From contig CADARP010000002.1 of NCBI GenBank assembly GCA_902790325.1, positions 72,828 to 128,196 of the forward strand: a stretch of 55,369 nucleotides of DNA. The letters are read 5' to 3'. A program made the position numbers and the translations under genes. Positions within the stretch are counted from its first letter, which is position 1. The number at the start of each line of letters is the position of its first letter. This DNA is from Oscillospiraceae bacterium. GTDB lineage: Bacteria > Bacillota > Clostridia > Oscillospirales > Acutalibacteraceae. Under the pieces are notes generated by a model. It was not told where the DNA came from. It saw nothing but the letters and a program-made list of their open reading frames with translations, and searched no databases. Below are positions 33,184-41,089 of the stretch, in pieces.

Positions 33184-34971
33184 TTACGCAGCATAGGAGC
33201 ACTGATCCACGATGCCGCTGTTCTCGATGTGGAGATGGGCAAACGTGCCATTGTCTCTGTCATAGATGTTCCAGGTCTTGTACAGGCCGATCTTGCTGAG
33301 GATGCTGTTTCTGCCGACGGAAACACTCAGGATGCCGTACAGCGTGACATCAGCACAGAATCTCAGATCTTCCAGATCGTCCAGACCGGAGGCTGCTTCA
33401 ACAGCGACATCCAGCGGGACATCGGACGTGGTCGTGGTGTGCGTCTTGACGTTGAAGACCTTGGTGAGGACATAAGCGCCGACACCGCCGCTGACTTCGA
33501 CGTCGATGATCTTGAAGGTCAGGAAGGTCAGGCTGAGATCCAGACCGAGGACAGCGCGGAAATCACCGGAGATGTTGAACGCTCTGTCATAAACGGTGGA
33601 CTCGTGGATGACTCTGCCCTTGTTGTTGATGATTTCGTAGCCCTTGGTCTCGTTGGAGGTCACGATGATCTCGATTCTGCCGTTGACCGACAGAGTCAGG
33701 GAGACGTTCATTTCGACCGTCAGACCGGTGGTGCCGATCGGGATCTCATACGTGAAGATGTTGACCTTCTGTCCGCCGCCGGGCTGCAGGGTCAGGTTGC
33801 TGAGATTGTTCTTGACCTTCTCCAGGAAGTTCGCGCCTTCGTTGGTGAAAGAGCCGCCTTCCGGAACGACGGAACCAGCATAGGAACCGGTGATCACGGT
33901 AGTCTCAACAAGATCATAGTTGGTCTTGACATAAGCTTCCTTGATGTCAAGCTTCTTGATGTTTGCGTTGTACTTCGCATCGATCTTGATGTTGCTCATG
34001 GTGTACAGTTTCTCAACATAGACACCGTCGCAAACATTGCCGCCGATGCTCAGGTCGACACGGCCGTTGTTAAGCGCAGCCTTGACTTTGAAGCCCTTGA
34101 TGCTGAAGGAGATGTGCGGAGCATTCAGGTATTCCTTCGCTGCTTCGACGCCCTTGTCGATCAGTTCGCCGGTCTTATCCTTGATGAAGCCCTGGCCTGC
34201 GACGGCGGGTTCATCAGCGATTTCGACCACGTTGCCGTTGTTGTCATAAACGGTAGCGTCTTTGGCATCGACATCCACAGTACCCTCGAAGTCGACAGCT
34301 TCAACAGCTTCTTCGAGAGCAAGAGGAGCGACGTCAACGATCGCAGCGCCGTCAATGACCTGCACGCCCTTGACTTCGTACGCAGCACCGCTGATGTTGT
34401 ACTCGTTTGCACCTGCGATGAACTTGTCGCCGGCAGCGAGTTTGAAATCAGCAGCAGCATAGACGAGCTTGTCGCCGACAACGGAGTACTCCGCGGCGGA
34501 CAGGTCGACTACGCCGGCCTGCGGCTCGACTTCGGACTGTGCAACAGCAGGAACCTGCTTGTTGTTGTTTGCCTTGACAGCAACATCGAGTGCTGCAAGA
34601 GCATCGTCAAGTTTTGCCGGGAACTTTGCCTTCAGACCGCTTTCGGGGATGTCGATGTCGACGTCCACGGTAGAAGTGCGCTTGATCGTGGCTGCGACGA
34701 ACGCATTGGTGGCATACGCATCGACGTCGATCTTGTCGCTGTCGACGATGGTGCCATAGCCGTACGCAGTCTTCACGATGTCGAGATACTCAGCGGGGAT
34801 GCCCTCGTAGGGGATCTCAACATCCTGCTTTGCGATTCCGAAATCCTCAATGACCAACGCAAGCCACTCGCCCTGTTTGACAAAGGTGCCGTCGCCCGAA
34901 GGAACAGCAATGCCGAGTGCGCCGAGGATGGACATGAGGAATGACAGAATCAAGGCGATGATTCTTTTCAT
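33184..34971 (-). CDS. Large secreted protein of unknown function
   Basis: A 595-residue protein with a signal peptide (RIIALILSFLMSILGALGIA) and no membrane anchor or LPxTG, so probably secreted. No family is recognised. The sequence is rich in Val, Asp, Ala, Ile, Gly and Asn with alternating hydrophobic residues (SISF-type strands), suggesting a beta-rich, possibly adhesin-like or binding protein; the last 110 residues include a strand-rich tail (LYGILSVSVGRNSIL). The DNA is visibly less GC-rich than neighbours and uses codons like a highly expressed gene. It has a sigma-A promoter, a roughly 110-nt leader with AGGAGG (7 bases before ATG 34971) and its own terminator. Confidence 0.7.
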   Translation of the reverse strand: MKRIIALILSFLMSILGALGIAVPSGDGTFVKQGEWLALVIEDFGIAKQDVEIPYEGIPAEYLDIVKTAYGYGTIVDSDKIDVDAYATNAFVAATIKRTSTVDVDIDIPESGLKAKFPAKLDDALAALDVAVKANNNKQVPAVAQSEVEPQAGVVDLSAAEYSVVGDKLVYAAADFKLAAGDKFIAGANEYNISGAAYEVKGVQVIDGAAIVDVAPLALEEAVEAVDFEGTVDVDAKDATVYDNNGNVVEIADEPAVAGQGFIKDKTGELIDKGVEAAKEYLNAPHISFSIKGFKVKAALNNGRVDLSIGGNVCDGVYVEKLYTMSNIKIDAKYNANIKKLDIKEAYVKTNYDLVETTVITGSYAGSVVPEGGSFTNEGANFLEKVKNNLSNLTLQPGGGQKVNIFTYEIPIGTTGLTVEMNVSLTLSVNGRIEIIVTSNETKGYEIINNKGRVIHESTVYDRAFNISGDFRAVLGLDLSLTFLTFKIIDVEVSGGVGAYVLTKVFNVKTHTTTTSDVPLDVAVEAASGLDDLEDLRFCADVTLYGILSVSVGRNSILSKIGLYKTWNIYDRDNGTFAHLHIENSGIVDQCSYAA

Positions 34972-35080
34972 TTTCTTTCCTCCTAACAGATTTGTGCATG
35001 AGCGGCGCCATGGTAGAACCGCACATGCCGGGCTTGAGCGTCGGGTCATGGGACATCACCCCATTCACCGACTATTTTAG
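34972..35080 (-). other. Long leader of secreted protein gene
   Basis: About 110 transcribed bases between the promoter and the ATG. It contains several short inverted repeats around CATGTGCGG and GGCGCCGCTCATG and a frame opened by an ATG near 35068 that runs across the start. No riboswitch class was recognised. Confidence 0.4.
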
Positions 35081-35087
35081 CAAACAT

Positions 35088-35116
35088 ATTATAGCATGAG
35101 GTTAGGGATTTTTCAA
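35088..35116 (-). promoter_or_regulatory. Promoter of large secreted protein gene
   Basis: On minus: TTGAAA (35111-35116), 17-base spacer, TATAAT (35088-35093), with AT-rich sequence upstream to about 35240 that could act as an UP element. Confidence 0.8.
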
Positions 35117-35307
35117 GCATTTTCCATAGAAATCTGAAAAAATGAGAATAAAAAAATGAACAAATTTTGAACAAATGGTTTAGTTAAAATGACGAACAAT
35201 ATTCGATTTCAGATAGAAATTACCAAAAAAATCCGGGATTTTCGGGCCGGTTTGTGCATTTGGACGAATCGCGCCTTCTGACCCATTTTATGCCGGAAAA
35301 CGGAAAG

Positions 35308-35333
35308 GCGTGCGGCCGGAACCGCACGCTTTT
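35308..35333. terminator. Terminator of galU
   Basis: GCGTGCGG (35308-35315), 6-base loop, CCGCACGC (35322-35329), flanked by CTTTCC on minus and TTTT on plus. Confidence 0.65.
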
Positions 35334-35361
35334 CGGATCGGGCAGAGAACGCTGCCGGTCG

Positions 35362-36240
35362 TCAGAATGTCTGTACGAGCTGCTTGAGATACGCCTTGAA
35401 ATCCTCGCCGATTTCCGGGTGTGTCAGCGCGACCTCGCAGTTGGCCTGCATGATGCCGAGCTTGTTGCCCATATCGTACCGCTTGCCGACGAAATCGACG
35501 GCGGTCAGCTTGCCGGCCTTGCCGAGATCGGCCAGGGCGTCGGTGAGGTAAAACTCGCCCTGCGTGCAGAGCTTGACGCCATCCTCGAGCATGCCGAACA
35601 CCTCGGGCGGCAGCACGACTCTGCCGAGGATCGCGTACAGGGACAGGATCTGATCCTCTGTGGGCTTTTCGATGATATTGTGCACTTTCATCACGTTGTC
35701 GCGCAGAGGCGTGACGTCGAGCGTGCAGTATTTCTTGACTGCTTCGCGGGAAACCTCTTTAACGCCGACCGTGCCGCAGCCGAATTCCTCGTAAACACGC
35801 ACGAGCTGCGCGGTGACGGGATCGTCGGAAATGATGACGTCGTCGCCGTACAGCACGGCAAACGGCTCGTTGCCGACAAAGGATTTGCCGCACAGGATCG
35901 CGTGGCCGAGACCTTTCGTGATCTTCTGGCGCACGAAGTAGACGTTGGCCAGCTCCGCGATCTCCTTGATGGAGCGCAGCGCCGCTTCTTTTTCCGCCTT
36001 GCCCTCGAGATTCTTTTCCAGCTCGAATGCATGGTCGAAGTGATCCTCGATCACGCCTTTGCCGCGGTTGGTGATGATGAGGATGTCCTCGATCCCCGCA
36101 GCGACAGCTTCCTCAACGAGATACTGGATCGCGGGTTTGTCCACGATGTTGAGCATTTCCTTCGGAACGGCTTTGGATGCGGGCAGTACGCGCGTGCCGA
36201 GACCTGCCGCCGGAATGATCGCTTTCTTGACTTTTTGCAT
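35362..36240 (-). CDS. galU: UTP-glucose-1-phosphate uridylyltransferase
   Basis: A 292-residue enzyme making UDP-glucose for glycolipids and surface polymers. KKAIIPAAGLGTRVLPASKAVPKEML is the nucleotide site, FAVLYGDDVIIS binds the metal, and EFYLTDALADL plus FVGKRYDMGNKLG bind the sugar. Length is normal. It follows the DUF2628 membrane protein by 15 bases, so both are probably one transcript. Confidence 0.97.
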   Translation of the reverse strand: MQKVKKAIIPAAGLGTRVLPASKAVPKEMLNIVDKPAIQYLVEEAVAAGIEDILIITNRGKGVIEDHFDHAFELEKNLEGKAEKEAALRSIKEIAELANVYFVRQKITKGLGHAILCGKSFVGNEPFAVLYGDDVIISDDPVTAQLVRVYEEFGCGTVGVKEVSREAVKKYCTLDVTPLRDNVMKVHNIIEKPTEDQILSLYAILGRVVLPPEVFGMLEDGVKLCTQGEFYLTDALADLGKAGKLTAVDFVGKRYDMGNKLGIMQANCEVALTHPEIGEDFKAYLKQLVQTF

Positions 36241-36255
36241 GTGAAGACCTCCAGA

Positions 36256-37218
36256 TTATTGGTATAGGATTATCATATTCAGGACGAGATTGACGAGCAT
36301 GTAGCTGGCGACCAGCCCGAGCACGGACACGCCGCCGCGGCGCAGCGCGAGCATGCGGAACGTCTGGGCGTTTTTGGCAAATTCCCGCATGGAGCGCACA
36401 TCCTGCTCGATTTTCTTTTTATATACGCTGTCGGCGACGATCGCCGCGGCAAAGTTCGGCAGGAACAGAACGCCGATATATATAAGGATAGCGGCGGAAT
36501 AGCGCATAACGGCATTCTGGATCTTTTCCTGCTGGGACGGGTCGAGCGCGGAGATATCGGACATGAACTTTTCGGGCGTCATGGTTTCGTCGATCGTGAC
36601 ATATTCCTCCACCGTCGTGAGCATCTGCTGCTGCACTTTCTGCAGCGGGATCGCCATAAAGACGGCGAGCACCAGAAGAACGCCCATGAACAGCACGCCG
36701 GCTTTGCGGATCTTGCGGTAGAAGAACCAGAACGGAGAGAAGAAGAACGCCGCCCAGTTCCAGCCGGCCTTTCTGCCTTCTTTGATGCGGACGAATTTGC
36801 GCACGTAGTCGTTTACACGGTACTGCACGAATGTTGCCGCTTCCCGCACGGTGAAACCGTCGAGGTCGGCGTCGGGATCAGTGCCGACGCCCCGCAGGAA
36901 GAAGTCGTCGTTGAAATCGAACCGGCCTTCCGCGGCAACGCCGAGCTGCTTGCCGCATTCCGGACAGACCAGTACATTCGGGGCGCATTCCTCGCCGCAG
37001 CGCGGACAGCGCGTATAGACCGGCGCTTCCTCTGCCGTCTGCGGCGCGCCGGACTGCCAGACGAAGCCGCTTTCGTGCTTGTCCGCATGGGCGCAGCCGC
37101 CGTGTTCCGCCCAGCATGCGCGGTGATGCGGCGTTCCGCATTCCGGACAGACGACTATGTCGTCGGACGAAACGAATTGCTGCGCGCAGATCGGACAGAC
37201 ATCGTATTCAAACGTCAT
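36256..37218 (-). CDS. Prok-RING/DUF2628 zinc and membrane protein
   Basis: A 320-residue protein with an N-terminal zinc module: CPICAQQFVSSDDIVVCPECGTPHHRACW matches the prokaryotic RING family 1 pattern (C-x2-C ... C-x2-C-x2-H-H-x2-C), and CPRCGEECAPNVLVCPECGKQ is a zinc ribbon. A linker leads to AAFFFSPFWFFYRKIRKAG, the DUF2628 signature, and three hydrophobic helices near residues 185-205, 255-275 and 295-318. The zinc part is at the cytoplasmic N-terminus. Such proteins are common and uncharacterised in gut Clostridia. The ATG at 37218 is chosen because it opens the zinc module; the ribosome site is weak. Cotranscribed with galU. Confidence 0.85.
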   Translation of the reverse strand: MTFEYDVCPICAQQFVSSDDIVVCPECGTPHHRACWAEHGGCAHADKHESGFVWQSGAPQTAEEAPVYTRCPRCGEECAPNVLVCPECGKQLGVAAEGRFDFNDDFFLRGVGTDPDADLDGFTVREAATFVQYRVNDYVRKFVRIKEGRKAGWNWAAFFFSPFWFFYRKIRKAGVLFMGVLLVLAVFMAIPLQKVQQQMLTTVEEYVTIDETMTPEKFMSDISALDPSQQEKIQNAVMRYSAAILIYIGVLFLPNFAAAIVADSVYKKKIEQDVRSMREFAKNAQTFRMLALRRGGVSVLGLVASYMLVNLVLNMIILYQ

Positions 37219-37294
37219 ATTGCTACCATCCTGTATGGAGATCCGGAGGCCGACAAGGCGTCTGCCGACTCCGGCGTATTCTTTCTTCCCATAT

Positions 37295-37323
37295 ATTATA
37301 ACGGCTTTCTTTACAAATTTCAA
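37295..37323 (-). promoter_or_regulatory. Promoter of DUF2628-galU transcript
   Basis: On minus: TTGAAA (37318-37323), 17-base spacer, TATAAT (37295-37300). It lies next to the divergent prfB promoter. Confidence 0.85.
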
Positions 37324-37342
37324 TCTTTCTGCAAAAAGTTTC

Positions 37343-37371
37343 TTTACTTTTTACAAAAAATTTATTATAAT
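37343..37371 (+). promoter_or_regulatory. Promoter of prfB
   Basis: TTTACT (37343-37348), 17-base spacer, TATAAT (37366-37371), in an A/T-rich stretch. Confidence 0.65.
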
Positions 37372-37407
37372 AAAAAAGTTAATACATGAACAGAAGGAGC
37401 TTGGGCT

Positions 37408-37422
37408 ATGATCCGATGTTGA
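37408..37422 (+). other. Short in-frame leader ORF ending in UGA before prfB
   Basis: GAAGGAG (37393-37399) is followed by ATG ATC CGA TGT TGA (37408-37422), encoding M-I-R-C and a UGA stop. The frame is exactly that of prfB (66 bases, 22 codons, to 37474) and contains no other stop between. The same ATGATCC begins the real gene, again behind GAAGGAG. Confidence 0.55.
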
Positions 37423-37473
37423 TACATATCTCGAACGAATACTATAACAACAAAAGCCGAAGGAGATCGACAT

Positions 37474-38586
37474 ATGATCCAATTTGAAGAATTGAAACTG
37501 GAACTGCTTTCTTACAGCGATAAATTGAAGGATCTGCGCGAGGCGCTGGGTCTCGACAAAGTGCAGCAGGAGATCGAAACGCTCGAGGCCGAAACGGCGA
37601 ACGAGGATTTCTGGAAGGATCTGGAAAATTCCCAGAAGGTGCAGCGCCGCATCGCGCAGCTCAAGAGCAAGGTCGCGGCATACGACTCGCTCAAAAATCA
37701 TTTCGACGATACGCTCATCATGATCGAGCTGTCGGATGAGGAGGGCGACCTCGATCTGCTGGAGGACTGCAAGGCGGGCGTCGAGTCGTTTGTGCGCGAT
37801 CTGGACGCGCAGACGCTCAGCACACTTCTGACGGGCGAGTATGACGGCAACAACGCGATCCTGACGTTCCATGCGGGCGCGGGCGGCACCGAGGCGCAGG
37901 ACTGGGCGCAGATGCTCGTGCGCATGTACCAGCACTGGAGCGACCGCCACGGATTCAAATGCACGATGATCGACTTCCTCGACGGCGACGAAGCGGGACT
38001 GAAGTCCGCGGTGCTGCTGATCGAGGGGCAGAACGCCTACGGCTACCTGCGCAGCGAGTCCGGCGTGCACCGCCTGGTGCGTGTTTCGCCGTTCGATGCG
38101 TCCGGCCGGCGGCACACGTCGTTCGCCTCGCTTGAGGTCATGCCCGAAATCGACGATACGATCGAAGTCGACATCAACCCCGACGATCTGAAGATCGACT
38201 ACTACCGCGCCAGCGGCGCCGGCGGACAGAAGGTCAACAAGACGTCCTCCGCCGTGCGCATCACGCACATACCCACCGGCATCGTGACCAGCTCGCAGGT
38301 CGAGCGCAGCCAGCATCAGAACCGCGAGGTGGCGATGCGCATGCTCAAGTCCAAGCTCATTGAGATCAAGGAGCGCGAGCACCTGGACAAGATCGAGGAC
38401 ATCAAGGGCGTGCAGAAGGAGATCGCCTGGGGCAGCCAGATCCGCTCCTATGTGTTCATGCCCTACACGCTTGCCAAGGATCACCGCACCGGTTACGAGA
38501 TGGGCAATATCAACGCCGTGATGGACGGCGATATCGACGGCTTCATCAACGCGTACCTCAAGATGGAATCGCTGAAGACCGTCTGA
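37474..38586 (+). CDS. prfB: Peptide chain release factor 2
   Basis: A 370-residue release factor reading UGA and UAA. The SPF tripeptide is in VRVSPFDASGRRHTSF, the catalytic GGQ in SGAGGQKVNKTSS. The usual programmed +1 frameshift near codon 26 (CUU UGA C) is absent: codons 26-28 read GGT CTC GAC in frame, so no shift is needed. GAAGGAG lies 7 bases before ATG 37474. A 22-codon upstream in-frame start with one UGA precedes it. It is the first gene of a group with a cyclase and a sugar transferase; the spacings are 16 and 9 bases. Confidence 0.96.
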   Translation: MIQFEELKLELLSYSDKLKDLREALGLDKVQQEIETLEAETANEDFWKDLENSQKVQRRIAQLKSKVAAYDSLKNHFDDTLIMIELSDEEGDLDLLEDCKAGVESFVRDLDAQTLSTLLTGEYDGNNAILTFHAGAGGTEAQDWAQMLVRMYQHWSDRHGFKCTMIDFLDGDEAGLKSAVLLIEGQNAYGYLRSESGVHRLVRVSPFDASGRRHTSFASLEVMPEIDDTIEVDINPDDLKIDYYRASGAGGQKVNKTSSAVRITHIPTGIVTSSQVERSQHQNREVAMRMLKSKLIEIKEREHLDKIEDIKGVQKEIAWGSQIRSYVFMPYTLAKDHRTGYEMGNINAVMDGDIDGFINAYLKMESLKTV

Positions 38587-38602
38587 GCGAGAGGAAGATA
38601 AG

Positions 38603-39229
38603 ATGCATCTGATCGACATCACGCGCGACATCACGACGGCCGAGGTCTATCCCGGAGATCCGCCGACGGTCGTGCGCCGGGTGAAGACCATCGGAGAAGA
38701 ATCGGACTACAACCTGTCCGTGCTGTGTACGTGCGTGCACGCCGGTACGCATATGGACGCGCCGCTGCATTTCATCGAAAACGGCGCCGGCGTGACGGAG
38801 CTTCCGAGCGAGGCGTTCATCGGGCCGTGCACGGTGCTGGAGATCAAAGACTCCCCGATCACGGGCGAGTGCGTCAACCGCCGCTTTCCGCAGAATGCCG
38901 AGCGCGTGCTGATCAAGGGAAACGGCGAGGTGACGTTCATGGATTCCGCTGCGTTCGAGGCGGCGGAACTGCCGCTGCGCCTCATCGGGACGGACGCGCT
39001 TTCCGTCGGTATGCAGGGCAGCGAACTGCAGACGCACAAGGCGTTTCTGCGCAAGGGGATCGTGATCCTGGAAGGGCTCGATCTGTCTGCGGTGGAGCCG
39101 GGCAACTACTTCCTGATCGCGCTGCCGATGAAGATCGGCGATGCGGAGGGCGCGCCTGCCCGCGCGTTTCTGGCGGACGATTATGTTTTCTGGAGCAAGC
39201 CTCTGGAGCAGCCCAAAATAAGGAGATAG
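38603..39229 (+). CDS. Cyclase-family (kynurenine formamidase-like) metal hydrolase
   Basis: A 208-residue protein of the bacterial cyclase family. The metal signature H-x-G-T-H-x-D-x-P-x-H is complete in VHAGTHMDAPLHF; DITRDITTAEVYPGDPP and GTDALSVG are typical. Members hydrolyse N-formylkynurenine or other cyclic/amide substrates; the real one is unknown, since no tryptophan degradation genes are present. It begins 16 bases after prfB with GAGAGGAAG as ribosome site. Confidence 0.88.
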   Translation: MHLIDITRDITTAEVYPGDPPTVVRRVKTIGEESDYNLSVLCTCVHAGTHMDAPLHFIENGAGVTELPSEAFIGPCTVLEIKDSPITGECVNRRFPQNAERVLIKGNGEVTFMDSAAFEAAELPLRLIGTDALSVGMQGSELQTHKAFLRKGIVILEGLDLSAVEPGNYFLIALPMKIGDAEGAPARAFLADDYVFWSKPLEQPKIRR

Positions 39230-39238
39230 GGAAACCGA

Positions 39239-39811
39239 ATGAAAAGAGTGCTGGACATCGTTTTCGGTACAGCGGCGATCGTGGTTTTGTCGCCGCTGAT
39301 GCTGGCGCTTTGTCTGGCCGTGTTCGTGTCCGACGGGCGCCCCGTGATCTTCCGGCAGGAACGCATCGGCAAGGACAGAAAACACTTCCGTATCTGCAAA
39401 TTCCGCACCATGAAGAAGGGCGTCGGCGACGTGGCCAAAAAGGACCTGCGGAACTACGAGGCGTGCCTCATCCGCGGCGGGAGCTTTTTGCGCCGCACGA
39501 GTCTCGACGAGCTGCCGCAGCTGTTCAATATCGTCGGCGGCACGATGAGCTTCGTCGGACCGCGCCCGCTGATCCCGCAGGAACGGGAGATCGACCGGCT
39601 GCGCGCGCAGATGGGCGTCTACCGTGTGCGCCCGGGCGTGACGGGTCTGGCGCAGGTGAGCGGCAGGGACAATCTGTCCGATGCGGAAAAGGCGGCGTAC
39701 GACGCCGAATACGTGCGCACGCAAAGTCTTGTCAACGATCTGAAGATCCTCGGCAAAACGGTGCGCGTCGTGCTGCGGCGTGAAAATATGACGCAGGATA
39801 CGGACAAATAA
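39239..39811 (+). CDS. Bacterial sugar transferase (undecaprenyl-phosphate sugar phosphotransferase)
   Basis: A 190-residue initiating enzyme for surface polysaccharide. It has a single N-terminal membrane segment (LDIVFGTAAIVVLSPLMLALCLAVFV), then PVIFRQERIGKDRKHFRICKFRTM, RRTSLDELPQLFNIVGGTMSFVGPRPLIPQE and YRVRPGVTGLAQVSGRD, the core of the PglC/WcaJ catalytic domain. It is of the short (PglC-like) type, without the extra helices of WcaJ. It joins a sugar-1-phosphate to undecaprenyl phosphate at the inner membrane. It starts 9 bases after the cyclase gene; GGAGATAGGG precedes the ATG. Confidence 0.93.
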   Translation: MKRVLDIVFGTAAIVVLSPLMLALCLAVFVSDGRPVIFRQERIGKDRKHFRICKFRTMKKGVGDVAKKDLRNYEACLIRGGSFLRRTSLDELPQLFNIVGGTMSFVGPRPLIPQEREIDRLRAQMGVYRVRPGVTGLAQVSGRDNLSDAEKAAYDAEYVRTQSLVNDLKILGKTVRVVLRRENMTQDTDK

Positions 39812-39855
39812 GCAAAAGAAATTTGTGCGTTATTCCTGACTTTGCAAACAGATTT

Positions 39856-39872
39856 TTGTACGTTTTGTACAA
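39856..39872. promoter_or_regulatory. Dyad upstream of gap promoter
   Basis: TTGTAC (39856-39861), 5 bases, GTACAA (39867-39872), about 45 bases before the -35 of the gap promoter. A candidate operator for a glycolytic regulator; no such gene is nearby. Confidence 0.35.
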
Positions 39873-39916
39873 TTCTCCAAACTTTGTTTGAACGGCACAA
39901 AAATTACAAATCCGAC

Positions 39917-39945
39917 TTGCAAACGCGCGCAGAAAAAGGTAAAAT
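39917..39945 (+). promoter_or_regulatory. Promoter of gap
   Basis: TTGCAA (39917-39922), 17-base spacer, TAAAAT (39940-39945). Confidence 0.65.
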
Positions 39946-39984
39946 GTATACGGTTAGTATATTAAATATTTGGAGGTAACCATC

Positions 39985-41001
39985 ATGTCTGTTAAAGTTG
40001 CAATCAACGGCTTCGGCCGCATCGGCCGTCTCGCGTTCCGTCAGATGTTCGGCGCCGAGGGCTACGAGATCGTCGCAATCAACGATCTGACCAGCCCCGC
40101 CATGCTCGCACACCTGCTCAAGTACGACTCCGCACAGGGTCGCTATGCGCTGGCTGACAAAGTCACCGCGGGCGAGGACAGCATCACTGTCGACGGCACG
40201 ACCATCAAGATCTATGCCGAGAAGAACGCTGCCGATCTGCCCTGGGGCGAGCTCGGCGTGGACGTCGTGCTGGAATGCACCGGTTTCTACACGTCCAAAG
40301 CGAAGTCGCAGGCGCACATCGACGCCGGCGCGAAGAAGGTCGTCATTTCCGCTCCCGCGGGCAGCGATCTGAAGACGATCGTTTACAGCGTGAATGAGAA
40401 TACGCTGACTGCGGACGACGCCATCATCTCCGCCGCTTCCTGCACGACCAACTGCCTGGCTCCGATGGCCAAGGCGCTCAACGATTACGCGCCCATCGCC
40501 AGCGGCATCATGACCACGGTTCATGCTTTCACGGGCGACCAGATGGTTCTCGACGGCCCGCACAGAAAGGGCGACCTCAGAAGAGCGCGCGCCGCTGCGG
40601 TCAACATCGTGCCGAACTCCACCGGCGCTGCCAAGGCGATCGGCCTGGTCATCCCGGAACTGAACGGCAAACTGATCGGCTCCGCACAGAGAGTTCCCGT
40701 CCCGACCGGCTCCACCACGATCCTTGTGGCGGTCGTCAAGGGCAAGGACATCACCGTGGACGGCATCAACGCCGCGATGAAGGCTGCTTCCTCCGATTCC
40801 TTCGGCTACACCGAGGAACCGCTGGTCTCCTGCGACATCATCGGCATCACCTACGGCTCGCTGTTTGACGCGACCCAGACGATGGTCACCAAGATCGACG
40901 ACGACACCTATCAGGTTCAGGTCGTTTCCTGGTACGACAATGAAAACAGCTACACCAGCCAGATGGTTCGTACGATCAAGTACTTCGCGGAGCTTGCGTA
41001 A
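39985..41001 (+). CDS. gap: Glyceraldehyde-3-phosphate dehydrogenase
   Basis: A 338-residue glycolytic enzyme, NAD-dependent. [17 protein letters not shown] is the nucleotide site, [16 protein letters not shown] holds the catalytic cysteine, [25 protein letters not shown] and [15 protein letters not shown] are conserved. Normal length. TTGGAGG is 8 bases before ATG 39985. It seems monocistronic, with its own promoter and a terminator at 41021-41052. Confidence 0.98.
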   Translation: MSVKVAINGFGRIGRLAFRQMFGAEGYEIVAINDLTSPAMLAHLLKYDSAQGRYALADKVTAGEDSITVDGTTIKIYAEKNAADLPWGELGVDVVLECTGFYTSKAKSQAHIDAGAKKVVISAPAGSDLKTIVYSVNENTLTADDAIISAASCTTNCLAPMAKALNDYAPIASGIMTTVHAFTGDQMVLDGPHRKGDLRRARAAAVNIVPNSTGAAKAIGLVIPELNGKLIGSAQRVPVPTGSTTILVAVVKGKDITVDGINAAMKAASSDSFGYTEEPLVSCDIIGITYGSLFDATQTMVTKIDDDTYQVQVVSWYDNENSYTSQMVRTIKYFAELA

Positions 41002-41020
41002 ATCATCTATATGCGGATTT

Positions 41021-41052
41021 GCCGCGTCCGGTTTCGGGCGCGGCGTTCTTTT
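41021..41052 (+). terminator. Terminator after gap
   Basis: GCCGCGTCCG (41021-41030), loop GTTT, CGGGCGCGGC (41035-41044), then GTTCTTTT. Confidence 0.8.
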
Positions 41053-41089
41053 CAGAAAATACGGGCGAGGATTTGAGACGGGTGAGGAT

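Noticed and set aside
31969..34944. Plus-strand ORF of 991 codons
   Set aside because: Runs antisense across the EEP and secreted-protein genes and through their terminators; it follows codon periodicity of those genes.
34847..35068. Leader peptide gene before the secreted protein
   Set aside because: The frame overlaps the true start and lacks a good ribosome site; composition is that of a shifted frame.
37549..37557. Programmed +1 frameshift in prfB
   Set aside because: The site is GGT CTC GAC in frame; the protein is full-length without shifting.
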